From positions 2,170,001 through 2,234,000 of the forward strand of contig CM073201.1 in assembly GCA_037042915.1 (NCBI GenBank): a stretch of 64,000 nt of DNA. Reading direction: 5' to 3'. Every line of letters starts with the position of its first letter. Position 1 is the first letter of the stretch. The position numbers and the translations under genes are program-made. Below the pieces are notes generated by a model. The model was not told the DNA's origin, searched no databases, and saw only the letters and a list, made by a program, of their open reading frames with translations. This DNA is from Auricularia sp. M13 (lineage: Eukaryota > Basidiomycota > Agaricomycetes > Auriculariales > Auriculariaceae). This document shows, piece after piece, positions 12,201 through 22,222 of this stretch.

Positions 12201-12358
12201 ACGACAACGCACCAGGCATTACAACTATCGCTGGGTGCACGTACCCCGACGAGTATCGGCCCGGCGACGAACTTCCTGCGGCGTGCCCCGCCGCAACCGA
12301 CGTCGCGCCCGTGCGCGCACGCGCACCCGAGCCTGTCGTCACGCCTGCTCCTGCATGA
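9209..12358 (+). CDS. membrane-anchored exo-beta-1,3-glucanase (GH5_9)
   Basis: Glycoside hydrolase family 5 enzyme trimming beta-1,3-glucan in the cell wall; it resembles the type II membrane ExgD class. Thirteen exons: 9209-10035, 10097-10108, 10169-10193, 10258-10395, 10465-10657, 10806-10938, 11028-11059, 11110-11149, 11204-11326, 11377-11545, 11600-11740, 11798-11818, 11873-12358 (779 aa). The Pro-rich cytosolic N-terminus is followed by a basic stop (ERRRKRAW) and a TM helix (FFLSLLVIIAIILAVVLPVY), then a Ser/Thr linker. Catalytic features are GVNLGGWL, YVRLPMPFWA, the acid/base Glu in GIVNEP and the nucleophile Glu in TTAGEWSLGFN; HWFFWTWK follows. A Pro/Ala-rich C-terminal extension of about 120 aa is present. 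Exon 2 is only 12 nt. Start chosen at the first ATG of the Pro-rich frame. Confidence 0.95.
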
Positions 12359-12782
12359 TAGACTATCCTTACTCAGCTAATAATGGGCTCTAAACTCTCG
12401 GACATGGACTTTATGCGACGGACAGCTGCACTTCTCGTCGTGTGCTCTTTACTCTGGCTTTATTACTTCCCATGCACGCTTTCCCCCATTCCGCACCCTA
12501 CACTCCGCATCCCCGCATCCTGGCACTCACGATAAGGCATGTAATGTCATAGTCGCGGACTGTATTAGGTTTATGGTTGGTTTTACGAATATACAGATGC
12601 ATGTTCGCCTGGAACATGGCATGTAGGGATTCCATACGCGGTTCTGAATCCTTTCCACAGCGTCACATCAATGCATCTTTATAAGTTGTTGCTGCGTACA
12701 TCTATCCTTGAGATTAGAAGGTGCTTCGTGTACGGGACTTGCCAGCATCTAATCTTTCTTTCGGACTCGATCGATCCAACGG
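12359..12782. other. intergenic region
   Basis: Tandem spacer (3' flank of the glucanase, promoter of the PalC-like gene). AT-rich stretches, no gene. Confidence 0.5.
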
Positions 12783-14388
12783 ATGTGGGTCTACGAGCTG
12801 CCCACGACGGCGTCAGTGTCTTTTGCAGACTTTGTCTCTGGCGGACAGCCTGCGCACACCGCGTCCACGACGAGCGCACGGGCCAGCCTTAAGGCGCTGT
12901 TGAAGGCCGCGAAACGCAGCGACGGCGCGCGCGACTATCTCGCGCTGGTCAAGGTCCGCCTGTGCTTCACAGTGTGCACTCTGCGCGCGTACGGGGGACT
13001 GATATCTGCCCGGGCAGTAGACGATCGATGATTATCTGCCGTGGCTGTATGCGCTGTTCGCCGCGGTGGACGCGGGGGCCGTCACGCTGCAGTCTGAGCC
13101 TGGTGCGCTCACCCGCCACGCATGTTGTCTCGCGCGACGTTGATAGCATATACACTCAGTGTTCAGCTGGCGCAGCACGCTCTCGTCGCACGTGCTCCCG
13201 AACAGCCCGCGGGTGCCGGTGTCCAGCCTGTACGGCGAGCTGGCTTTCACGCTGCTCACGTACGCATTCGCGTTAGGCAACCTGGCACACGCGACGGTGG
13301 CGCCGCTGGGTGCGTACGAGCACGAGCGCGGGACGAGCGCCGCACAGCGCAAGGCGAACGACGAGGCCGTCGCCGGCGCCGTCAAGCTCCTGTGCCGCGC
13401 AGCCGGTGTCTTCACCCACATCGCGGACAAGGTCCTTCCACAGTGGGACGCGCACAACGTCGCACAAGGACTCTCGCGCACGCGGCCCGTCGACCTGAGC
13501 ACGGACGTCCTCCAGGCACTTGCACGGTAACCTTGCATCGCCGCTCCCTTAACTAGGTCGCATTCTCACAACACCCATACAGGTTATCCATTGCAGACGC
13601 CCACTCTCTCGCCCTGCGCACCATGTTTTCTCGCGCGTCAGCGGAAACAGCGCTGACACCTGGTCCGCCGCTACCCAAATCGCACCCGTCGCCAGGCGTC
13701 GTGGCCAAGCTCTACCTACATGTCGCGGAGCAGCATAGCTCCGCCTCGTCCTTATTACGCTCATCGTCCGCCGACGCGGACTTGCGACGCTATGCCGAAA
13801 GGCGTGCGTCGTTTGCCGCTGCGCTGTCGCACAAATGGCTCGGGGTCGACGCGGGCGAGGCTAAAGGCGGCACTGGCCCTCGAGCGGGCGAGGCTGTAGC
13901 GTTTCTCCGCTGGGCGAAGGATGAGCTCGAGGCACTTCGCAAGGCGAATGTCGCTGAGCTCGTTAGCGTGCCTGGAAATACCAGCAAAGAGCGTGATGCT
14001 GGTACCAAGGCTAGCAAAGCCACGCTCGCGCGCGAATTGGAGAGCGTTAACGCGTTCCTGAAGGCGTATACGCAGCTGAATGACACTGTGCGTTATTTCC
14101 GTATGACTTGACAAGCAAGCGTTGACGAGACGTGTTGACCAGGTCCACTTCCAACCCGTCCCGCAACTATCAGCATTGAAGACTCTCATACCTGCTGGGC
14201 GCTCTGCAGTCGAGGCCAAGACGTTTGACGCGCCTGCGTCTGCATATACGCCCGTCGCGCCGACCCTTGAAGACGAGCGGCCAGGTACACAAGCTGAAGA
14301 AGCCGAGCTTGCAGAATTGTTGGCGACTACCGGGATCGACACGCCGCAGAAGGCGGGATCGTACGCCCGTCAAGGACAGTATTTCTAG
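12783..14388 (+). CDS. palC: PalC-like BRO1-domain protein
   Basis: Likely component of the fungal ambient-pH (Pal/Rim) pathway, which binds ESCRT-III through its BRO1 domain at the plasma membrane or endosome. Five exons (12783-12953, 13021-13102, 13160-13526, 13583-14087, 14143-14388) give 456 aa. PalC-typical segments are visible: MWVYELPTTASVSFADFV at the start, YLALVKTIDDYLPWLYALF, VFSWRSTLSS, a helical middle (FALGNLAHATVAPLGAYE), VVAKLYLHVAEQHSSA, and LNDTVHFQPVP ahead of an acidic tail that ends with SYARQGQYF. Introns are 55-67 nt and all phases agree. The assignment rests on the pattern of these segments rather than on a single diagnostic residue, so another BRO1-family protein is possible but less likely. 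Confidence 0.85.
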
Positions 14389-14486
14389 CTTTTAACGCGA
14401 ACCTCTGTCTGACCTGCCGATAACTGTATGATGTAAGTGTCCTGTTTTCAAGAAAACCGATATATTTCCTGGGTGTTGTACTATGT

Positions 14487-15368
14487 TCATGTACATTCAA
14501 TGTCAATTTGTTCCAGGAATTGTACGAGCTGCGTGGATGCGTCAAGGACGTCGTTGTCGTGGCAAGGGTGTGGTACGTACGTATTGATGACGCTGCTCGC
14601 CCATCCGCTTGCCCTCCTCGGTTTTGAGACGGTCTCGGATGTGAAGCAGTTTTTCGTGAAAATGAGCCACTGCGGAATTTTCTTCGCCTGGTTGTCCAGG
14701 AGGAATGTACAATGCTCTGTGATTTGGTTAGTGTTCATCTTCACAATGCGGTTTGCTTGCCTATTGATGTGAGAGCTATATGCCGCGCAGCGCATCACGC
14801 CTGTAGGCCGCATAAGAGCTGCTATGACCATGACAAGCCGCAGGAATACGCACCGATCGCACCGATCGCGTCGAGTCGATCCGCATCCTGCACACAGTGA
14901 AGCTCAACGCACGCATCATGCCACGCGCCCCACTGTCCCTCCGCGCGTAGCCGCTTCTCCGTCGTCCAGCTGACGTGCTCGACGACGCGCACGACAAGCT
15001 CGGCGCGCTCGGCGGAGAGCACGGCGGAGTGTGCGGCGAAGAACGGCGCAAAGTGCGCGCGCGCGTCCGTGCCCGCCGGCACATACTTCTTGTCGAGGAC
15101 GTCGTGCAGCAGCGCGGCGAACTCGACGACGAGCAGGTCCGCGGACGCGTGCGCGCGCGCGAGCTTCATCGCCGTGTTGCGCACGCGGAGCACTGCACCA
15201 GCTTTAGTCGACGCCACGATTTCATCTGGGAGTCCTCGGCGCACCGTGGTGCGGGTCGTGCGACGGGTCGTTGTGCGCCATCGCGTCGCGCATGAGCTGC
15301 TCGGCAGCTTTCACGACGGCGCGCTCGCGTTCGGTCGGGTAAGTGCTCTGGCTGGTAGCGACGGTCAT
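14487..15368 (-). CDS. HD-domain metal-dependent phosphohydrolase
   Basis: Probable nucleotide or phosphate-ester hydrolase of the HD superfamily (YedJ-like); the substrate is unknown. Five exons: 15245-15368, 14854-15192, 14761-14800, 14581-14716, 14487-14528 (226 aa). Metal-binding residues are seen in HDPHHVLRV, the HD pair in AALLHDVLD and the distal Asp in QDADRLDAIGAIG. The C-terminal half (YIPPGQPGEENSAVAHFHEK, then a run ending GEQRHQY) is the usual helical end of this family. The third intron (14717-14760) uses a GC donor (AG/GCAAGC) with a perfect CTAAC branch site. The start at 15368 (MTVATSQ) was preferred; an in-frame ATG at 15398 is also possible. Convergent with palC. Confidence 0.9.
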
Positions 15369-17412
15369 TTCAGGTTCGAGTCGGATTGCCGCGGTCATAT
15401 GCACCCACTTCAGGGCCGGTCTTTTCGCGTTTTGTGGCAAACTCAAACAGTTGTGTCAGCATGTCCGATGGCTCACGCATCCCGTACCGAAGACTGCGTG
15501 CTTACCGCCGTGATAAAAATGCCGCGAAGTGATACGTCACTTGCAATCGTCACCATGCTTGTGGGACGGGCGGTGCGCCGTCGGCGTGCATTCCCGACGC
15601 GTCTGTGGGCGCCCGCCTGAAGGTAGAGGACCGGAGAGTACTGAGAGCGTCTAGAGGCGTTAAGCTCGCAGCGTGCGCTGTCTGACAGAGACTCGTGGCA
15701 TTGGATAGCCAGTGGGAGTTTACCAGCGGCACGCGAGCGTTTCATTCAGTTCTGACGCTGCGATCCCACTGCCGCCCGGAGGCACTGGCATTCCAAGCAA
15801 GCAAGCATCGTCATCCACACAGTCTGTCCGTTATACGCCGGAACTGTTACTGTTACCGTACCTGGCCGAACGCTCGCGAGCGTCCTCAAACACGGCGATC
15901 GGAAGTCGGGATGAACTGTCGACCTCATTGGCACCCGGCCGTCCTGATTACGATTGCATGCGATTAGACTGAATGCATCCGCACAGATAGCGATTGTGCC
16001 TAGCCACTGTGCACTCAGCGCCCCGAGCCCGAAGCGCCTCGGGTGGCGATACTGTACTGTCGATCACACTCCTTTCGTCGCGCGTTGACTCAACATTGCA
16101 GTGACAAGTTCCAATCTGACACCGCGTTCCAGTCACAGGCATCTCCCACGCGTCATTACCCTCACATTCCCCATGTGCAGATTCACCGTTGGGGCAGCAT
16201 CCAGGGGCGTATCCAAGGGAAAGCCAGCCCAGAACCTCACTCCGGCTGTCCCCGAAATCGCGCAGGGATCGCCCATTGTTGACCCCCCCCTCCCCCCAAG
16301 CCAATACGCACACCCTTGCGAATCATTTGGGCAATTCACGGCCATGGGCGCCCCGTCGCGCTGCGGGTGCAAATGAGGCCTTTACGCCCAATACGTTCGG
16401 GCGACAGGGTTTTGGCAGGGTCCTCCGAGTCGCTGAACAAAGGCAGTCTGCTGTCCCCGGACAGTTTAGTGCCTATTATGTCGCTACCGTTTTACGCCCG
16501 CTCTGTTTCGCCGCGCGGCGACAAACCCCAGGGCCAGGCCCCCCGAAACAAAAACTGAAAATCCACCCCCGATTTTCAGCCTGAGTCAGAGGTACTATGT
16601 AATGGAGCGCTGCGACAGGTCGATCCCCACACACAGTGGCACATTTCGATTGCGCTCCAAAGTTCAATGATCGAGAAAATTCGCGTCTTGGGATCCGCGG
16701 GAAGCTCGGTCCGCGCGTGTTCCGCGCGCTGGGTATGACGTCGAGGTTCTCGTAGTGAGATGGAGATGGGACCAGCAGCACGGCGTATGGCGAAGGCGAA
16801 CACCTCCCGCGACTCAGGGTGCGGTACAATAGGTACAACGCCGACAATTGGCGCGCCCGATTGCCTTCGGGAGGCGTGTGCCGCGTACGATCTGCGCGCC
16901 GTTATCTTGTGCGCTAAGCGTGCATACAAGCACCCTTGCGAATGCGGCCAAACGAGAATTCGAAGTCGAGCATCAGGGTCGCGATCGGCACGGCATGCCA
17001 CGCGCGCAAGGCGAGGAGACGGCTGTCAAAGCATATTGATTGTATTCTGAGTGAGAGCGAGGTTATGATAGAGGAGGGCGAGCGAGGGACAATAAATTAA
17101 AGAAAGCAATGCGACGGTGAGGGCGGGTGGGGCGGGGGGTGGTTCTGCGACGGAGAACAAGAACAATGGGTGGGTGAGTGGGGCGCAGGTGGGAGGACGA
17201 GGACAAGGACATGTACGTGCGTACGGCGTGAAGGGCAAATGGATACATGTCGGGTGCGTTGATAGAGAGGATTTGATTGCTGCGTTATCTACAGCGGCCT
17301 AGCCGCGGGATGGTAGATGGATTGGTATGGCCACAAGAAGGTAAAAGGGGTGCAGGCGAAAGCGAAAGCGTCAATGGGTGCAAGATGGAGAGCAGCGGCT
17401 GGCGGCTGGCGT
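15369..17412. other. gene-poor region of about 2 kb
   Basis: Several short overlapping frames on both strands (for example 16189-16584 plus, 16576-17001 minus) but none with a recognisable domain, exon plan or consistent codon use. A C-rich tract lies at about 16282-16299, and the 12-mer ACCCTTGCGAAT occurs twice (about 16312 and 16931). This may be decayed repetitive DNA; no element ends could be fixed. Confidence 0.4.
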
Positions 17413-18452
17413 CTAGTGCTTCTTCTTCTTCTTGTTGAGCGCGCCGTCGATGGTGGCCCCCGATGTGGAGAGCATTTGGCGTAAACGGCCGTCGTCCCGC
17501 GCGGCGCGCAGCTCCTCTAACGAGCGGATCGGCTGGCCGTTGATGAGCACCGCTGGCAGCTTGTCCGCGCCGGTGAGACGCTTGAGGAGCGGCCGGAGAA
17601 CGTCGGCGTCCACTGCGGATAAACAGATGAGCGGTGATGATAACCAATACTCGCGATATTAGCGCGTGCGTACCTCGCTGGTCGACTTCGAAGAGCGTCG
17701 GCTCGGGGTAGAGATGGAAGGTGTCGAGGATGGTCTTGACCTCGCGCGAGGCCGGCGCCGCCGTCGAACGCAGCTGTGCAGGCGCAGCGGGGCATCAGGA
17801 CCATCTGATACAGGCGCGTTTCATGACGCCAGCGGGCGTGGGCACGCACCTCTGAGAAAATAACGACGGGATTGCGGGCCCAGGTGTCCTGGACGATGGT
17901 CTCTACCTCCTCCTGGACCTTGTCGTCGCCGGCGCGGGTGTCGAAGCCGAGCACGAGCTCGGGGTCTATGTGGACGCTGGGGTCGATCGTGTTGGGCAGC
18001 GAGTTGGATGCGAGTGCGGCCATGAAGCCCACGAGCGCGCCGAGCTCGTAGTCGGGGTGCTGGGCGAAGGAGTAGGCGGAGACGGGCAGTCCGGCGTCCT
18101 GTGTCCGGCGCGGGCGGGGCGAGTCGGCCGGATAGCGGAATGCGCGCGACGCTGGTCTGCGGTCTGGGTGGGCGAGATGGGCGTGCTGGCGTGCGTGGTA
18201 TGCCTGGATGTGGTGGGCGGGCGAGGCGGCGAAGAGCCAGGCGTGCAGGACCATCGTCGACGCCACGAGCGAGACGGCGGCGAGGGCGACGAGGGCGAAG
18301 GTGCGGACCTTGGACGACGAGTATGTGCGCCGGGGGAAGACGTTTGCGAGCGTCGAGGAGACTGTGTTCTGCAGCAGCGCCGCGGAGGACATGGCCCGGC
18401 GGGCGAGTGCTGGGCGCTGCGAGCCGGACGTGCTCAGTCTGCGGGCGGACAT
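17413..18452 (-). CDS. membrane-anchored glutaredoxin-like protein lacking the active-site cysteine
   Basis: Paralog of the adjacent secretory-pathway glutaredoxin, similar in plan to Golgi/ER Grx6/7. Exons 17850-18452, 17674-17773 and 17413-17612 give 300 aa. Basic N-terminus, then a TM helix at about residues 50-72 (FALVALAAVSLVASTMVL), a lumenal linker, and a thioredoxin-fold domain from about 195. The strand NPVVIFSE leads into LRSTAAPASREVKTIL, where the active paralog has TYCPYSRRAKDLL: the catalytic CPYS has become APAS, so no redox cysteine remains. Later elements (LFEVDQR, LPAVLINGQPIRSLEEL) keep the fold, including the cis-Pro LPAV. The first intron is 76 nt. It ends in a basic KKKKKH. 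Catalysis is unlikely; binding or regulatory roles are inference. Confidence 0.85.
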
Positions 18453-18611
18453 GGGGCGATAGTAATGGAGAGGGGGCTGAACGCAGGCTTTAAAAGAGCG
18501 GAAGAAAGAAAGAAAAAGGCGGGCGACTGAGTATGGTATGTAGATACACGGACAAACAGCCCTCTTCCGACTTCGGATTCTCCGCCATGACACCAGCGAG
18601 CACAGCCACAC

Positions 18612-19434
18612 TCAACGGGCCAAGGCCGCGCGGGCCGCCCGCTCGAGCACGGCTCGGAGCCGCCCGCCGTCGTGGAGCGCCCCCACGTCGTCTGCGCCGC
18701 CGATCGACTCTCCGCCGGGGCCTACGATAATGTTCGGCACCGTCCCCCGCCCTGTCAGCCGCCGGAGCGTGTCCTGTATGACCTTCCCGTCCTCTGCGCC
18801 GACCTGTAGAAGACCAGCGAGCAAACTCAGCCGGACACACATACCCCTGGTGTCGAGCTCAAAGACGAGGGGCGCCGGCCGCAGCTTGTACGTCGCTAGC
18901 AGGTCCTTGGCGCGCCGGGAGTACCTGCAGGGGATCGGCGTGCATGCGATCATGAATGGCGTCGCGAGAATTGTCGTGATAATCATGAGCGGCCGCAAGA
19001 GCGCTGGAAGCAGAGCTCACGGGCAGTACGTCTTGCTGAACACCTATCTCATTCGTTAAAATCCTATTAATTATTTTCGCCCTGTGTATGCGCTGACGCA
19101 CTACGACGGGGTGCGACTGGAGCGCCCTGCGCGCGCTCGTCCGCCAGACGGTCATGTCCTGCTCGCCGGCCGCCTGTGCCCAAGCCTGCTGATCGACCGG
19201 CTCGCCCTTCTCCAGCCCGAGCGAGTCAGGAAGTGTATCGCCCGGCTTCAGGCGCTGCAGCGCGTATATCAGCGCGTGCAGCTCGGGCACGTCGCCGCTG
19301 GCCGCCAGCGGGTTGCTGCCGTCCTCGCGGATGACGGGGACCATGACGAGCAGCAGCACGACCAGCATGAGCACCACATACGTGCTGCGTTTTCGGAGCG
19401 CAGACCGCACCGCGCCCAGTATTGCGTTGGCCAT
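18612..19434 (-). CDS. membrane-anchored monothiol glutaredoxin (Grx6/7-like)
   Basis: Thiol-redox enzyme predicted to face the ER/Golgi lumen. Four exons: 19102-19434, 19021-19043 (23 nt), 18845-18924 and 18612-18793, giving 205 aa. A short basic N-terminus precedes a TM helix (TYVVLMLVVLLLVMVPVI). The active site, VFSKTYCPYSRRAKDLL, spans the junction of the 23-nt exon and the next exon, so the CPYS motif exists only after splicing. Substrate-binding elements are FELDTRED, the TVPNIIV cis-Pro and the GGADDVGAL glutathione-binding loop. The third intron is best read as 18794-18844 (51 nt). Upstream, only 66 bp separate its ATG from that of the HAD gene on the plus strand; downstream, the inactive paralog starts 160 bp beyond its stop. 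Confidence 0.93.
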
Positions 19435-19500
19435 TTTCTGAAGTTGAGTTCGGCGTGCGCGTTGCCGGCCAATCCCGGGCGCTTTGCACGATCGTCCGTC
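19435..19500. promoter_or_regulatory. 66-bp divergent promoter region
   Basis: The start codons of the Grx6/7-like gene (minus, 19434) and the HAD phosphatase (plus, 19501) are separated by only 66 bp. Any core promoter and 5' UTR elements must be shared or lie inside the neighbour's transcript. No TATA box is visible. Confidence 0.6.
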
Positions 19501-20563
19501 ATGACCGTCCAAGTCGAATACGTCCTCTTCGATCTCGACGGCCTGCTCATGTAACATCCTCGTTGCCAAGAACGATTCGCACACTGGCTGATGGCATATC
19601 GCAGCGATTCCGAATCCATATACACGCTGGTCACCAGTGAGCGATGGCCAGGCCCACAGAGCGACAGCGCGAGTGAATGGCTGCAGACGACGTCCTGGCT
19701 CCATACGGCGTCCAGATGACATGGGAGGTCTGCCGTCGACGCCCCTGCCTGCCTGCCTGTCTGCCTAGTAACTGACGCGGCGCAGATCAAGGCGGGTCTT
19801 ATGGGCAAAAGTAAAGAACCGTCCATCTTGCGTCCGCTGTTGACAATGACTGGGTGGCAGACGAGACGGCTGCAACAGAACACCTGTTCGCGTGTCTCCC
19901 GCCCATCGCCCTGACGCCGGCCGAGTATCTCGCGCGCCGCCGCGTGCTCCAGGACCAGCGCTGGCCGACCGTGCCGCTGCTCCCCGGCGCAGCGCGCCTC
20001 GTCAAGCACCTCGCCGCGCACGGCGTCCCCATGGCCATCGCGACGGGCTCGAACCGCGCCGAGTTTGCGCTCAAGACGGGCCACCTGGCCGACGTCTTCG
20101 GCCTGTTCGCCGGAAACGTCGTGTGCGCGGACGACGCGTGCATGCAGGGCAAACGCAGCAAGCCGGCTCCGGACGTCTTCATCGAAGCCGCCAAGCTGCT
20201 CGGCCGCGACGCCACCAAGGACGGGCCGAAGGGCCTCGTCTTCGAAGACGCCATCGCAGGCGTCCAGGCTGCTGTCGCCGCGCGCATGAACGGTGCGTTC
20301 GCTTCCTTACCATGCCTGACACTCGCCAAGACAGATCCGCCCCGTATTCTTTGCCATCTGCATTTGCATTGCATTTACCGTATCTCTGACTCCCGCTGTC
20401 AGTCGTGTTGGGTCCCGATCCTCATCTGCAGCAGGTGGCCGCATCGGACGCGACAGCGACGCCCGTCGTACCTGCCGGCACCCGCCAGCTCAGGTCATTG
20501 GAGGACTTCGACCCGCAAGAATACGGGTTCTCGGGGATCATCCGCTTCTGTCCTCATCATTGA
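19501..20563 (+). CDS. HAD-superfamily phosphatase (pseudouridine-5'-phosphatase-like)
   Basis: Haloacid-dehalogenase hydrolase removing phosphate from a small metabolite; the closest pattern is the HDHD1/GPP/DOG1 group. Six exons: 19501-19550, 19605-19636, 19687-19727, 19786-19810, 19861-20292, 20403-20563 (246 aa). Motif I is FDLDGLLIDSES (nucleophile Asp), motif II IATGSNRAEF, motif III the Lys in GKRSKPAPDVF, and motif IV VFEDAIAGVQAA. The cap region IKAGLMGK is intact. The last exon ends SLEDFDPQEYG followed by SGIIRFCPHH, whereas relatives usually end near LEEF.PEEWGLPP. A repeated copy of this tail follows the gene (20660-20720). Confidence 0.9.
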
Positions 20564-20905
20564 CACGTCCCTGAATGAGATCCGGAAGGCAGCGATTACA
20601 TTTGGCAGCCGGATCCGCACGCAGATTTGTCACGTCGTCGTCCAGTTTACCGTGATGTCCCCGGATCAGGTCATTAGAGGATTTTCGCGTCCCGCAAGAA
20701 TACGGGCTCCCTGCCAAATTTTCAGAATGAGATTATGACGCGTCCGCTTTTGTCGAAATGGAAGGGAGATGAGCCATCCTGAAAGCTTTATGCCGATGGA
20801 CATTGACTTGCCCCTCGAATTCGAGATCTGGAAAGACAGCGATTGCAATCAGAGCAACTCGGATCTATTCTATGCCAGAGATATTGACGTCGTCGTCCAG
20901 AATGA
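20564..20905 (+). repeat. degenerate repeats of the HAD gene tail
   Basis: About 170 bp after the end of the HAD gene, the segment TCATTAGAGGATTTTCGCGT and following bases repeat the gene's own 3' coding end (SLEDF...PQEYG), here reading SLEDFRVPQEYGLPAKFSE-stop. A second unit pair shares GAGATC(C/T)GGAAAG...CAGCGATT and CGTCGTCGTCCAG at about 20577-20640 and 20822-20895. This looks like an old tandem duplication of about 170-250 bp. Confidence 0.6.
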
Positions 20906-22222
20906 AAGCCCACCATGTGCCGGGTCGTCGCGCCGGATCGCTTCCCGTCCCACCTGAGTGCCAGCCACAGAGTGCTCGAAAAATTCCAAGTAAATTAGAA
21001 CAATTTCTTGCAAGAAATTCCGTGGCAAGGTTGGTCGGATCTGGGGACATCACGGTATTGCACGACGCCGAAGCACGCACTGCAATTCTGATCATCTCTT
21101 CCGTGGCGGAGCTTGAAGCGCGTCGTCTTCTCTTCCCGAATCCACGTCGCACAAACGTAGCTGCCCATCGCCCGTTCGTCGGTCTGGTCGAGGCGCGATT
21201 CTAAGATAACGTGCTGGGAGCTTGAACATTGTTCCGTGCTATGGTGCGAGCTGCTAGCGCGAACGACTAGCTTCGGGCGAGCTCAGTCCTCTTCCTGTCC
21301 TACGTCATTGTGGAATGCGCACCGCCGACTCGCTTGCTCTGCCGGGGGACAATTGAACACTGAACTCGCGCTTCATATGCATCAGCGCCCATAATGATAC
21401 ACGCGCCTCTGTGCGCGGACAAATCTTAAGCTCAGCGCTCAGCTTTGGGCAGATCTTCTCGGACTCATACATACGGGCACAAACTTAAAGTTAAACACGA
21501 TTCGCCGCGGATTGTCTTGGATGGGAAGAATGCCGGTACTGTTGTGCTGCCGCGAGGAGTCATTTTTCACGACGGTCGCGCGGATGCAGCTGCTTGTGAA
21601 CACCCTGCCTGCCTGGCTTGCCGTCGCGCCCGCGCACAATGTTATAGTAGGTCTTCCTGAGGGCCTCCACTCGCGGGCACGCATGGCCGTCCGTAGCCGA
21701 AACGCCGATGCACGCTGCCAAACACACACAGAGGCTACATACCTACTGGACACCAGGGATAGTATAGATAAAGTCTTGCACATCGCAAGCCTCGGTCTAT
21801 TCGTGGCATAGGTACGTCCAGCGTATTCCTGAATATTCTTTTCATCTACATCGATTGAGAGGAATAAGATAACTGCAGTTCCGAATAGCGTTGCACAGCC
21901 ATGCGCGCCGCCCGCTCAGATCGTACAGATTGACCACTGGCAGCCAGGATCAATACTGCAACCCACTGCACGTTACCTGCCTATAAAGGCCGCCGCCTTG
22001 GGACGATAATGCAATTCTTCCGTCCTCCTTTCTCCCGCGTCCGAGTGTCGTTTTCTGTTGTGGCCATGCGTTGGGTTCCTGCTTATTTTAACGCCGCCGT
22101 GGACCCTGCTGAGTATGTACTACCCCTGCTTTTCTTGGGCTGTCGCACGAGGAATTGCAATATTTACGAATTATCTGTCTGCTTCCAGTCGCAGCCTCCA
22201 TGCGCAACTGCGGCAGAAGGTC
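20906..22222. other. intergenic region upstream of the LtrA-like gene
   Basis: About 1.3 kb with only short unsupported frames (such as 21439-21811 on either strand). A TATAAA lies at 21982-21987, 236 bp before the LtrA-like ATG, which could fit a long 5' UTR. No other gene seen. Confidence 0.4.

Noticed and set aside
15369-17412. Candidate small genes (for example 16189-16584, 16576-17001, 15473-15745)
   Set aside because: No recognisable motif, no consistent exon structure; could be decayed repeat sequence.
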